Below, one piece after another: positions 22,916 to 31,355 of a stretch of 31,668 nt of DNA (positions are counted from its first letter, which is position 1; each line of letters begins with the position of its first letter). The stretch is from positions 1 to 31,668 of the forward strand of contig JBGTGB010000012.1 of NCBI GenBank assembly GCA_041746975.1. Reading direction: 5' to 3'. The translations under genes were made by a program, and so were the position numbers. The notes under the pieces were generated by a model, which worked only from the letters and a program-made list of their open reading frames with translations, did not search any database and was not told the DNA's origin. This DNA is from Haliea sp041746975 (GTDB lineage: Bacteria; Pseudomonadota; Gammaproteobacteria; Pseudomonadales; Halieaceae).

Positions 22916-24381
22916 GCGGATACCGCGATTGCAATGGTCTTGGTTTCCAGGTATTCCTCAAAGCCTTCGCGACCCATCTCGCGTCCGAGACCACTCTGCT
23001 TGTAACCGCCAAAGGGTGCGTCGGCACCATAGAAATTGCCACCGTTGACATTTACGGTACCGGTACGCAGACGCCTGGCGACACTCAGTGCCCGCTCCTC
23101 GCTGGCCGACCACACCCCGGCGGAGAGGCCATAGTCAGAGTCATTGGCAATGCGAATGGCATCTTCCTCTCCGTCGTAGGCAATCACCGCCAGAACAGGG
23201 CCAAATATCTCCTCTCGGGCTATCGTCATGTCATTGCTGACATCCATGAACACGGTAGGCTCTACATAGAAACCTTTGTCCAGGTGGGCCGGCACACCGC
23301 CCCCGAGCAGCAAACGCGCGCCCTCTTGCTTGCCTTTTTCGATGTAGGCCAGTACACGTTCCCGCTGCCGGGCATTCACAAGGCTGCCCATGATCTGGGT
23401 TTCAGAGCTGGGATCGCCGTACTCAATGAAGTTGAAGTAAGTCTTGAGCAGCGCTTCGACCTCGGCCTGGCGGTCGCGGGGAATCAGTAACCGGGTGGCG
23501 ATGGCACAGCCCTGGCCCGCATGGAAGCATACGCTGAGGGCGCTCAGCAGGCACTGCTCTAGGTTGGCATCATCCAGGACGATATTTGCCGACTTCCCAC
23601 CCAACTCCAGAAACACCTTTTTCACCGTCTCCGAGGCCATGGCCATGATCCGCTTGCCCACCCCGGTAGAACCGGTGAAGGAGACCATATCCACACGCGG
23701 GTCACGCACCAGCGCCTCGCCTGTGGTGACAGGGTCCTCGGCGGTAACCACGTTGAAAACCCCGGGGGGGATGTCGGTATATTCGCTGACAATTCGCCCC
23801 AGCGCCGTGGCCGACCAGGGGGTGTCCGGCGCCGGCTTCAGTACCACGGTACAACCCGCCGCCAGGGCAGGTACACACTTGGCCAGATTGATCTGCAGGG
23901 GCACGTTCCAGGGTGTGATACAGGCAACCACGCCGATCGCTTCCTTCTCCACCAGACGCCGGGACTGGATGCCCATCATGGTAGACACGCCGATATCCCT
24001 GCTCCACTCGAACCGTGGCAGAGTCTCGAGGGTGAAATCCAGGAATCCGATCGGCACCTCGCACTGAGGGCCGCCGGCACCACAGATACCGAGCGGCGAA
24101 CCGGTTTCAGCGGCAATCTGCTCTTTCAGGCTACCCATTTCCGCCACCAGGCCCGCCTTCAGTTGCTGCAGGCAGTGCAGGCGGAAGGCGTGATTCGTTG
24201 CCCAGTCGGTCTCATCGAATGCGCGACGGGCAGCGGCAATAGCCTGATCCATATCCTCCAGGTCCGCATCGGCCACCTCGCCGATGGCTGCCTCAGTAAC
24301 CGGATTCAGATTGGGATAGGTCTTGCCGGACGCTGCGGCGACGAGTTCGCCATTGATAAAGAGACGGGACTCAGCTTGCAT
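22912..24381 (-). CDS. NAD(P)-dependent aldehyde dehydrogenase
   Basis: The 489-aa ALDH superfamily protein has the catalytic cysteine C292 (FHAGQGC), the general base E259 in LELGGKS, the Rossmann motif FTGSTGVGKRI (235-245) and the PWNVPL segment (157-162). It oxidises an aldehyde to the carboxylate, for example after alcohol oxidation of a side chain. It lies nine bases downstream of the hydroxyacid-dehydrogenase-like gene and overlaps the SDR gene by four bases. Confidence 0.93.
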   Translation of the reverse strand: MQAESRLFINGELVAAASGKTYPNLNPVTEAAIGEVADADLEDMDQAIAAARRAFDETDWATNHAFRLHCLQQLKAGLVAEMGSLKEQIAAETGSPLGICGAGGPQCEVPIGFLDFTLETLPRFEWSRDIGVSTMMGIQSRRLVEKEAIGVVACITPWNVPLQINLAKCVPALAAGCTVVLKPAPDTPWSATALGRIVSEYTDIPPGVFNVVTAEDPVTTGEALVRDPRVDMVSFTGSTGVGKRIMAMASETVKKVFLELGGKSANIVLDDANLEQCLLSALSVCFHAGQGCAIATRLLIPRDRQAEVEALLKTYFNFIEYGDPSSETQIMGSLVNARQRERVLAYIEKGKQEGARLLLGGGVPAHLDKGFYVEPTVFMDVSNDMTIAREEIFGPVLAVIAYDGEEDAIRIANDSDYGLSAGVWSASEERALSVARRLRTGTVNVNGGNFYGADAPFGGYKQSGLGREMGREGFEEYLETKTIAIAVSA

Positions 24382-24390
24382 GAAATACTC

Positions 24391-25248
24391 CTAGGCCTTG
24401 TTGAGGAAAAGCGCGAGCGCCTGATCGCGCAGACGGCGGGTGGAGGGCAGGCTCACGCCCATCTCCTCGGCGGACTGCAGGGCACAGTCAAGATCTTTCT
24501 CGGCCAGTCGACCAAAGTCACCGAAGAACTGGTCCATCTGCTCGTCAGTACACTCGCGCGCCAACGCATTACGGTTGCTGATGAACTGAGACATTATTTC
24601 GTTAACGACGCCGTTGGACTTGCCGACTTCGCGCAACATTTCGGGCTGCAGCCCGCCAGCTTCCGCCAGTCGCACCGCCTCCGACATGGCCATGAATTCA
24701 GCATAGGTGATGAGATTGTTGCACAGCTTGAGCAACAAGCCGGTGCCTAAATCGCCAGCGTGGATAACTGAGTTACCCGAAGTCAGAAAGACGGGCTTGG
24801 CCCGGTCCACGATCTCGGCAGCGCCGCCGACCATGTAGCAGAGTCGCGCCTCCTCAGCCCCCTGCTTGCCGCCGGAAATGGCGGCATCAATCAGGTGGAG
24901 ACCGCGCTCACCGGCATCCGCTGCCCAGCGCATCAGTCCTGCGCGGGACACTGTGCTGTGTATCGCGATCACGGTTTCCTCGGCCGCGTTTTCCACGATA
25001 CCCGTCGCACCATACAGGAGTGACTCAACCTGCTGGTCGTCACGCACACAGATACCGATGTGCTGGCACTTCTCAGCCAGATCGGCCACGGAGCTCGCCG
25101 CCACGGCGCCCTCCCTGACCAGGCCTTCCATGGCGGCCGGCCATACGTCATAGACATGCGCCTGCCAGTTCTTGCCAATCAGGTGCCGGGCAGAAGGACC
25201 GCCGATGTTACCGAGACCGATATAGCCTACGTTGGAGGGCGAAGTCAT
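24391..25248 (-). CDS. 3-hydroxyisobutyrate/beta-hydroxyacid dehydrogenase family protein
   Basis: The 285-aa protein has an N-terminal Rossmann GLGNIGG (11-17), the substrate-binding ISGGKQGAEE (DxSGG-like, with the first Asp-x replaced by Ala-Ile) and the catalytic lysine in LLLKLCNN. Family members oxidise beta-hydroxyacids or reduce short aldehydes with NAD(P). It is the first gene of an operon with ALDH, SDR and the kinase-like protein, and divergent from the double-MarR gene. ATG 25248 has only a weak GGA box. Confidence 0.88.
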   Translation of the reverse strand: MTSPSNVGYIGLGNIGGPSARHLIGKNWQAHVYDVWPAAMEGLVREGAVAASSVADLAEKCQHIGICVRDDQQVESLLYGATGIVENAAEETVIAIHSTVSRAGLMRWAADAGERGLHLIDAAISGGKQGAEEARLCYMVGGAAEIVDRAKPVFLTSGNSVIHAGDLGTGLLLKLCNNLITYAEFMAMSEAVRLAEAGGLQPEMLREVGKSNGVVNEIMSQFISNRNALARECTDEQMDQFFGDFGRLAEKDLDCALQSAEEMGVSLPSTRRLRDQALALFLNKA

Positions 25249-25281
25249 AGTGGAGTTTCCATCTTATTTACTTTGGGCAGA

Positions 25282-25311
25282 AGTGTAGACATTGCGTCGC
25301 ATTTATGTCAA
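25282..25311 (-). promoter_or_regulatory. Promoter of the dehydrogenase-kinase operon
   Basis: On the minus strand, consensus TTGACA (25306-25311), an 18-bp spacer and TACACT (25282-25287), with a leader of about 27 nt. Confidence 0.55.
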
Positions 25312-25317
25312 CTCCAT

Positions 25318-25346
25318 TTGACCCGCAGTCAATCTTCATTTACATT
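25318..25346 (+). promoter_or_regulatory. Promoter of the double-MarR operon
   Basis: TTGACC (25318-25323), a 17-bp spacer and TACATT (25341-25346). It lies only six bases from the divergent minus 35 box, so one bound regulator could affect both promoters. It excludes an in-frame ATG at 25305. Confidence 0.55.
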
Positions 25347-25391
25347 TATCGCCAGATATGGATTCCAGCCGCTTTCAGGGTGCCAATCACC

Positions 25392-26432
25392 ATGAACCCC
25401 GTGCTCCAACGCTACCAGGACAACTTCCCCCGGCACGTGCTGGCCATTACCCGCCAGCTCGAGTCGCAGATCATGGAGAACCTGGTTGAGACGCACCAGC
25501 ATCGCGGCCTGCGACTCAGTTTTGAGCCCTATATCTCTCTCACTGCCAGTGGCGGCCGGCGCCTGAGCAGCATCGCAGACAACCTGGGTATCACCCGCCA
25601 GGCCGCGAATGCGGTGGTCAATGAACTGCAATCTCTGGGCTATGTGCGCCGCGCTCCCGACCCTGAAGACGGCCGTGCCAAGCAGGTTATCCTGACAGCG
25701 GCAGGGGAAAAACTTCGAACAGATGGACTGGCGGTGGCCGCCAGGCTGGAGGCAGAGTACGAGGCCTGTCTGGGAGCATCCAGGTTTGAGGGAGGTCGTC
25801 AGGCGCTGGTTGCCATTGTCTCGCGGCTGCCGGGTATTCCTCCAGGTGTCCATGCCGGCATAAGTACGCATGAACCCCAAGTCCGCTTCACCTCCCTGCT
25901 GCCGCGGCTGAGCGACTACATGAGTCGTCGGCTTATGGACCTGACCGAGGCCCGAGGGCACCCTGGACTGAAACTCTCCTACGCCCAGGTCCTCACCCTG
26001 ATCGGAAAGGGAGGCGGACGCATGCAGGTGATGGCCAGCGCCCACAAAGTCAGCAAGCAGGCTATCAATAGTATTGCCTCGGAGCTGCAGACGCTGGGTT
26101 ATATCGAGCGTCGCACTGATCGCAGGGACGGCCGCCAGGTATTGCTCCACTTCACTCCCGCCGGACTTGAGATGATAGCTGACGCCGTGGAGGCCATTGA
26201 TGCCCTTGAAGCAGAGCTGGTCTCGCCGGATTCATCGGCGGCACTGCCCACGCTTCAGCTGTGCATGCGTAAGCTGTATACCCACCTGCAACCCGAACCG
26301 CATCTGAATACCGGCGAGTTGCATGACCTGGCAACCAGCCTTATCTCTCGCCTTGGAGCAGACCGGGCGAGCCGACTGGGCGAGCTGCTGATGAACCCCA
26401 CACCCGATCAAGCGGGATGGGCCTCCCAATAA
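25392..26432 (+). CDS. Regulator with two tandem MarR-type winged-helix domains
   Basis: The 346-aa protein is about twice the usual MarR length and contains two similar winged-helix units. The first includes LSSIADNLGITRQAANAVVNEL and LGYVRRAPDPEDGRA; the second includes MASAHKVSKQAINSIASEL and LGYIERRTDRRDGRQ. An internal duplication gives a single-chain pseudo-dimer, which may bind asymmetric operators. It is divergent from the dehydrogenase-kinase operon and heads a + strand operon with the desaturase-family and CMD-family genes, so it may control both and itself. The start at 25392 has only a weak AGGG box. The ligand is unknown. Confidence 0.85.
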   Translation: MNPVLQRYQDNFPRHVLAITRQLESQIMENLVETHQHRGLRLSFEPYISLTASGGRRLSSIADNLGITRQAANAVVNELQSLGYVRRAPDPEDGRAKQVILTAAGEKLRTDGLAVAARLEAEYEACLGASRFEGGRQALVAIVSRLPGIPPGVHAGISTHEPQVRFTSLLPRLSDYMSRRLMDLTEARGHPGLKLSYAQVLTLIGKGGGRMQVMASAHKVSKQAINSIASELQTLGYIERRTDRRDGRQVLLHFTPAGLEMIADAVEAIDALEAELVSPDSSAALPTLQLCMRKLYTHLQPEPHLNTGELHDLATSLISRLGADRASRLGELLMNPTPDQAGWASQ

Positions 26433-26446
26433 CACAAGGTGACAGT

Positions 26447-27172
26447 ATGGAATTCGAAATTGGCAGTTTAGTAGCCAACTACCGCTGGCAGGAATCTCTG
26501 CTGGCGCTGGTGGGCATCATCGCCCTGACCAAGATCGGCAAGTTTATGGCCTTCCGGGTACCGGCGGTGGCGGAAACGCGGCGAATCAATCTGGAGGCCG
26601 ACAAGGAGAAGCTGGCCAAGCCAAAATACCTGCCTGTCGTCCGCGCCTCGCAAAAGGTAGGACTGGCGGTCAACGTGGTATTTTTCCTGCTGATTCTCCC
26701 CTGGATTGTCACCCTCGATTCACAACCGGTGTGGATGATGCTTCTGCATCTTTTCGTTATCCTGATGGTCTATGACTTTTTCTACTACCTCTGCCACCGC
26801 TTCTGGTTTCACGGCAACGGCAAGATGCGACAGATACACGCGGTTCATCACCAGGCCCGCAGCCCCACGCATATTGATGGGTTCTACGTTCACCCCGTAG
26901 AGACATTCGTCGGTCTAAGCCTGTTCGTTGTCACCCTGGCTCTGCTGCCGCTGTTGCTGGGACCTTTCCATGTCGCAACTATCATCCTCACTTATGTTGT
27001 CTACACGCAGCTCAATACCATCAACCACACTCTGGTGAGACTGCCCTACTTCCCCTTCAGGACGGTCAGCTGGGTCACCGCGAAACATCACGTGCATCAT
27101 GAAAACATGCATAAAGGCAATTACGCGACCATCACCCTGCTCTACGACTACATGTTCGGGACCTTGGACTGA
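26447..27172 (+). CDS. Sterol desaturase/fatty acid hydroxylase superfamily membrane protein
   Basis: The 241-aa protein has about four hydrophobic segments (roughly residues 16-40, 70-90, 95-115, 152-190) and the diiron histidine boxes of the superfamily: H117-x4-H122, H131-x2-HH, and H214-x2-HH, plus H194. Relatives include C5-sterol desaturase (ERG3) and C4-methyl oxidase (ERG25), but also carotenoid and fatty-acid hydroxylases. Here a sterol substrate is favoured by context only. ATG 26447 has an AAGGTG box, 14 bases after the MarR stop. Confidence 0.87.
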   Translation: MEFEIGSLVANYRWQESLLALVGIIALTKIGKFMAFRVPAVAETRRINLEADKEKLAKPKYLPVVRASQKVGLAVNVVFFLLILPWIVTLDSQPVWMMLLHLFVILMVYDFFYYLCHRFWFHGNGKMRQIHAVHHQARSPTHIDGFYVHPVETFVGLSLFVVTLALLPLLLGPFHVATIILTYVVYTQLNTINHTLVRLPYFPFRTVSWVTAKHHVHHENMHKGNYATITLLYDYMFGTLD

Positions 27173-27199
27173 ACAGACTCACAACGGACGGAGAATAAT

Positions 27200-27574
27200 A
27201 TGAATGACCAGGAACGCCGCGCACGCGGTGAGGAGATGCTCAAGGAGGTCTACGCCGGGGATGTTGTTGCGCCACCGGAGGGTTACGCTTTTACTGACGT
27301 TATGCTCCGCCAGCTGTTCGCGGAGCTGTGGACCCGGGACACCCTTTCCATGCGGGACAAGCGTATCCTCCTGTTGGGCATTATCGCCGAGAAGGGTGAG
27401 CCCATGACCTTCAAGATACAGGTCAAGGCTTCGCTGAAGCGCGGGGAGATGACGCCGGATGAAGCCCGGGAGCTGCTCCTGTTTATCGCCCAGTACGCCG
27501 GCTACCCCCGGGCTGCCGGCATGCTGGGACCGCTGGAAGAGGCTATTGCGGAGGCTGGTCAGGCGGCGGAGTGA
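27200..27574 (+). CDS. Carboxymuconolactone decarboxylase (CMD) family protein
   Basis: The 124-aa all-helical protein shows the CMD pattern (MRDKRILLLGIIAEKGE through LLLFIAQYAGYPRAAGML). It lacks the CxxC of AhpD-type peroxidases, so it is of the CMD/lactone type. Its function in this operon is unknown; lactone or ring-fission product handling is possible. GGAG precedes the ATG, 27 bp after the desaturase-family gene. Confidence 0.8.
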   Translation: MNDQERRARGEEMLKEVYAGDVVAPPEGYAFTDVMLRQLFAELWTRDTLSMRDKRILLLGIIAEKGEPMTFKIQVKASLKRGEMTPDEARELLLFIAQYAGYPRAAGMLGPLEEAIAEAGQAAE

Positions 27575-27578
27575 CTAC

Positions 27579-27595
27579 CCGGAATTCTCTTCCGG
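27579..27595. terminator. Stem-loop between convergent operons
   Basis: CCGGAA-TTCTC-TTCCGG forms a perfect 6-bp stem with a 5-nt loop just after the CMD stop and before the convergent flavoenzyme stop. Only three T residues follow, so termination is plausible but weak. Confidence 0.42.
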
Positions 27596-27608
27596 TTTGA
27601 GCGGGGCC

Positions 27609-29759
27609 CTAACCTGCTGAGACGGGCGTCGACGCAACGTGTGCACGTGCGCTTATGGGTACCTCACCAGGCCGGCCGCCAGACAGCTGGCCAATTGCAC
27701 AGGCAACCCGGGTGGCATCGGCGATGGCCTTGGCAATCAGCCCCGGCCCCGTGCAGTCACCAATGCTGTGAACCTCGGCTGCGATCCCGGCCAGTTCCTC
27801 CGCCAGACGATTGTCACTAACCGCCGTACCCGCCAGAATCACGGAATCGGCAGGCAAGCGCCCTTCGCGCTCACCGCAGCAAAAGATCACCTCGATCGCG
27901 GTAATGGACCGCACTGCGCACTCCGACAACACCTGCCCGCCCAGGCGGTCGAATCGGGCCAGCTGTTCCTGCCGCCGCTTTGGACCGACGTCCAGGGCCG
28001 GTACCGACGCCTGGGTCAGCAGGGTCACCCGGCGCCCCAGGTGCTGCAGAAACTCCGCCAGCTCCAGCGCCACCAGATCTTCCCCGACCACGCAGACATG
28101 CTCGCCGAGAGGAAGCCAGCGGCGCGCAAGGGCGCGCACATGTACGGGCTGCATACGGCGCCAGACGGCTCTGGGCAAGTGCCGCGCCAGCATTGCCCAG
28201 AATGGCTCGGGTCCAGCCCTGACCGCCTGCCCCCCTGCAAGCGCCTGCCGCAGCGCAGGGCCCTGCAACACATGGGGTAGCCCGGCGCCTGGCACATCGG
28301 CTGTAGCAACGCGAGCACCGGTTGCCACAATCACTGCATCCGCAGCCAAGGCCGAAACCAGTGCCCGGTTGGCGCTGGTGTCGAGCCGCAGGTCCACGCC
28401 CAGGCGTTCCACCTCCCGGCGCAAGTAGTGCAGCAGTGGCTCATTGGCACTGTGCACAGTGGCGGCGAAGAACAGGGAACCACCGCTGCGCGGCCCCCGC
28501 TCCAGCAGTATTACCTCGTGGCCATTGTCTGCACACTGGCGCGCAGCTTCCAGGCCGGCGGTTCCGGCCCCGATCACCACCACCCGCTTGCGCCGAGTCA
28601 CCTGCATTGGTCGCAGGCTGCTCTCGCGCCCGCTGAATCCGTTTACCGCGCAATGCATATTGGCATCGAAAGGCGCCAGCAACATGGAGTCGATGCAGTT
28701 CTGGCAGCTCAGGCATTCCCGAACCTGCTCCCGGCGCCCGCTGCGCAGCTTTTCCGGAAGCTCCGGGTCCGCCAACAGCGGGCGCGCCCACATCACGATA
28801 TCGGCCCTACCCTCACTGACAACCGCTGCGGCCAGCTCCGGACGATGCAGCCTGCCGACCACCATGACCGGCACCGAGACCACCTGGCGCACCGCGGCCG
28901 CCACCGCGGTGTTGTGGCCGTCCGGGGTATCCGCACCGCAGACTATCTGTCCCACGAGACGGTCGTGGGAGACGCCGCCACTGATCTGCAGGCAGTCCAC
29001 GCCGGCGGCAACCAGCTTTGGTGCCAGGCGCTGGGTCTCGGTGAGTTCGCGGCCGTCAAAGCTGCCCTCGTGGCCGGAAATGCGCAAGGTAAGGGGAAAG
29101 TCCGCGCCGGTGGCGCGCTTGATCCGCGCAATGGTTTCCAGCAACAGGCGACTGCGGGTCTCAAGGGTCTGCCCACCATAGACATCTTCGCGGCGATTCC
29201 GCTGCGGCGACAGGAAAGAACCGAGCAGCATGTAGGCGTGGGCTGCATGCAGCTCTACACCGTCATACCCAGCTTCCCTGGCGCGAACAGCAGCTGCAGC
29301 GTACTGATCCATGATTGGCCCCAGCTCCTCCTCTGCAAGCTCGCGACAAGGCCAGCCGGTGCCGGCGGCCACGCACACGGAAGGGCCTACCGGGTCGGTC
29401 ATGGATTCCGGGCCCGGGTGGGAAATCTGTGGCTGGATACAGGCTCCCTGGGCATGTACCCGCTGCACCAGTTCCCGGTGCCCGGCAATGAAACGATCAT
29501 CGCCGAGGCTCAGGGCCTGGGGCTGGTAGCGCTGCGCAACATCGACCGAGCACATCTCCACGGTCAGTAACCCAGCCCCGCCCCGGGCTCGCGCTTCGTG
29601 AAAACCGATCAGGCGCTCTGTCACCTCGAACTCAGCGCTGCCGTAATTGGTGGTCATCGCGGACATGGCAATGCGGTTACGCAGCTGCATGGTGCCTATA
29701 TTGAGGGGCTGAAACAAACAGCTGAACGGGTTCACGAGGGTTGCCGGAGGCTTAGTCAC
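27609..29759 (-). CDS. Old-yellow-enzyme/2,4-dienoyl-CoA reductase-like flavoenzyme (BaiCD/BaiH-like)
   Basis: The 716-aa protein combines an OYE TIM barrel (about 1-340; HAAHAY at 171-176, LSPQRNRREDVYGG) with a [4Fe-4S] site (C349, C352, C355, C370) and a C-terminal FAD/NAD(P) module (VVVIGAGTAG near 393-402). Related enzymes reduce conjugated enones or dienoyl-CoA; bile-acid BaiCD and BaiH belong to this group and act on 3-oxo-delta4/6 steroids. It starts with GTG at 29759, overlapping the upstream stop by four bases (GTGA), so it is coupled to the KstD-like flavoprotein. Steroid enone reduction is a reasonable inference. Confidence 0.86.
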   Translation of the reverse strand: MTKPPATLVNPFSCLFQPLNIGTMQLRNRIAMSAMTTNYGSAEFEVTERLIGFHEARARGGAGLLTVEMCSVDVAQRYQPQALSLGDDRFIAGHRELVQRVHAQGACIQPQISHPGPESMTDPVGPSVCVAAGTGWPCRELAEEELGPIMDQYAAAAVRAREAGYDGVELHAAHAYMLLGSFLSPQRNRREDVYGGQTLETRSRLLLETIARIKRATGADFPLTLRISGHEGSFDGRELTETQRLAPKLVAAGVDCLQISGGVSHDRLVGQIVCGADTPDGHNTAVAAAVRQVVSVPVMVVGRLHRPELAAAVVSEGRADIVMWARPLLADPELPEKLRSGRREQVRECLSCQNCIDSMLLAPFDANMHCAVNGFSGRESSLRPMQVTRRKRVVVIGAGTAGLEAARQCADNGHEVILLERGPRSGGSLFFAATVHSANEPLLHYLRREVERLGVDLRLDTSANRALVSALAADAVIVATGARVATADVPGAGLPHVLQGPALRQALAGGQAVRAGPEPFWAMLARHLPRAVWRRMQPVHVRALARRWLPLGEHVCVVGEDLVALELAEFLQHLGRRVTLLTQASVPALDVGPKRRQEQLARFDRLGGQVLSECAVRSITAIEVIFCCGEREGRLPADSVILAGTAVSDNRLAEELAGIAAEVHSIGDCTGPGLIAKAIADATRVACAIGQLSGGRPGEVPISARAHVASTPVSAG

Positions 29760-31219
29760 TGCCGTGCTGCGTTGGCAGCAATCTGCCTGCCCGCGAGGCG
29801 ACCAAAAAAGGTGGCGTCAGCGACCGACATGCCACTGGCGTAGCCGGCTCCGGTACGGGGAATGCCGGCAGCGGTGCGGCCGGCGGCGTACAGGCCGGGG
29901 ATGGTTGCGCCATCAACAGTAAGCACCTCACCTGTTGGCAGCGTATCGAGGCCACCCAAAGTGAAGCAGGTGGGTTGCAGCTGGTGCAGGCTGTAGTCCA
30001 CCAGCGCGTAGGGCGGCGTGAGCAGGGGCGCCAGCCAGTCAGACGATTTGTGAAACAGCGGATCGGCTCCCCGGGCCGCCTGCTCGTTATAGTAGGCCAC
30101 AGTGTGCTGCAGTGACCCTGGCGGCAACCCGGCCTCCTCCTCCACTTCCGCCACGGTTTCGCCGGTGGCAATTATCTCTGTGGTCTGGTGGTAATCCGGA
30201 CGGGCGAAATGTTGATTGTCTATAAACATGTAGGCGCGCATATCAGTCTGGTTGGTGATAGCCGCGCCCAGACGCGCAAGATACACATCCTCGTTGATAA
30301 ATCGCTGGCCCTGTGCGTTGACGAAGATTCCGTAAGTGAGCTGCGCCGGCGGGTAATGAGCCACACCGACAAATGCCTGGCCCATATGGATCGCATTACC
30401 ACCGGCCGCGACGCCCAGCAGGATGCCGTCACCACGGTCGCCCGGGTTGCCGTGGCGGGTGCAAAAGGCTGTCAACTGGGGAATATGCTGGTCGGTCAGC
30501 TCCTCGTTCATGATAAAGCCGCCCATCGCCAGAATGACGCCGCTGCGAGCTTCTATATAGTGCGGACGATTGTCCGCCTTCACTTCAACTCCACAGATGC
30601 GGCCGCTGTCGTCCTGGATCAGTGCCGTCACCCGGTGGTCACAGCGGATGTCGGCGCCGGCTTCGGCGACGCGCTGCATCAGCACATCCATGAGCACCTT
30701 GCCGCCGTCGTGACCCGCGTCCTCCGGCAGATGCCCCCGCGGTACCGGCGTAACCCTGGCGGCAAATGGCCAGGCCCGTTCATTGCCAGTGTAGTGCAGG
30801 GAATCACCCGTCAATGCCACCACGTCGCGGCCCGCAAAGAGGCTGCGCCGATAAGGCACGCCCTGCCCTTCCATCCAGTCGAAATGCGCGGCTGCACCGT
30901 CTACAAATGCCTTTACTCGCGCCGGATCGGCAAATTCGCCAAAACACTGCAGCAGGTAGTGCTCGAAATCCTCACTGCTGTCCTCGATCCCCAGGTCCCG
31001 CTGCAGACTGGTACCACCGCTCCCGCCCAGATACATTTCGCAGGCAGACAGGCGTGTAGAACCACCGCCAGCGCTGAAGCGTTCCAGCACCAGCACTTCC
31101 AGACCTGCAGCGCGCAACTCCAGCGCAGAGCAGGCACCAGCACCACCGAAGCCGCAAACAATGGCATCGAAACTATCTGTGAAAGACTCCACCTGTGAGC
31201 GGGAGATAACTCTGGACAT
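29756..31219 (-). CDS. FAD-dependent oxidoreductase, 3-ketosteroid-delta1-dehydrogenase/fumarate-reductase-like
   Basis: The 487-aa protein has an N-terminal FAD-binding GFGGAGA (residues 23-29) followed by VLVLERFSAGGGSTRLS, and a C-terminal GLYAAGRTAAGIPRTGAGYASGMS that closes the FAD site. This arrangement is shared by KstD-type steroid dehydrogenases and flavocytochrome-type fumarate reductases. ATG 31219 is chosen; the frame is open for 123 more codons, but that segment overlaps the divergent PPOX gene and promoter. Paired with the OYE-like enzyme, it could introduce or remove a ring double bond. Delta1 versus other positions cannot be decided from reading. Confidence 0.83.
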   Translation of the reverse strand: MSRVISRSQVESFTDSFDAIVCGFGGAGACSALELRAAGLEVLVLERFSAGGGSTRLSACEMYLGGSGGTSLQRDLGIEDSSEDFEHYLLQCFGEFADPARVKAFVDGAAAHFDWMEGQGVPYRRSLFAGRDVVALTGDSLHYTGNERAWPFAARVTPVPRGHLPEDAGHDGGKVLMDVLMQRVAEAGADIRCDHRVTALIQDDSGRICGVEVKADNRPHYIEARSGVILAMGGFIMNEELTDQHIPQLTAFCTRHGNPGDRGDGILLGVAAGGNAIHMGQAFVGVAHYPPAQLTYGIFVNAQGQRFINEDVYLARLGAAITNQTDMRAYMFIDNQHFARPDYHQTTEIIATGETVAEVEEEAGLPPGSLQHTVAYYNEQAARGADPLFHKSSDWLAPLLTPPYALVDYSLHQLQPTCFTLGGLDTLPTGEVLTVDGATIPGLYAAGRTAAGIPRTGAGYASGMSVADATFFGRLAGRQIAANAARQ

Positions 31220-31254
31220 GGCAGCTGACCTTGTCTCTTGCTTTATCCTGAAAG

Positions 31255-31284
31255 ACTTTAGCCGATTAAACGTTTCGATTACAA
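31255..31284 (-). promoter_or_regulatory. Candidate promoter of the KstD-like/OYE-like operon
   Basis: On the minus strand, TTGTAA (31279-31284), an 18-bp spacer and TAAAGT (31255-31260). The spacer includes the 8-bp palindrome AAACGTTT (31268-31275), a possible operator. Confidence 0.4.
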
Positions 31285-31355
31285 TGCTTTTTAATGCTGC
31301 CGCACACTGCAGCGCAGGCGCTGCACACAACCATAACTGAACAGGAGTAACAAGC

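Noticed and set aside
28428..29570. 380-codon open frame on the plus strand opposite the OYE-like gene
   Set aside because: It is a shadow of a well-supported flavoenzyme, with His/Gln-rich composition and no motif.
30188..31198. 336-codon open frame on the plus strand opposite the KstD-like gene
   Set aside because: It is antisense to a clear FAD-binding protein and has no ribosome-binding site or domain.
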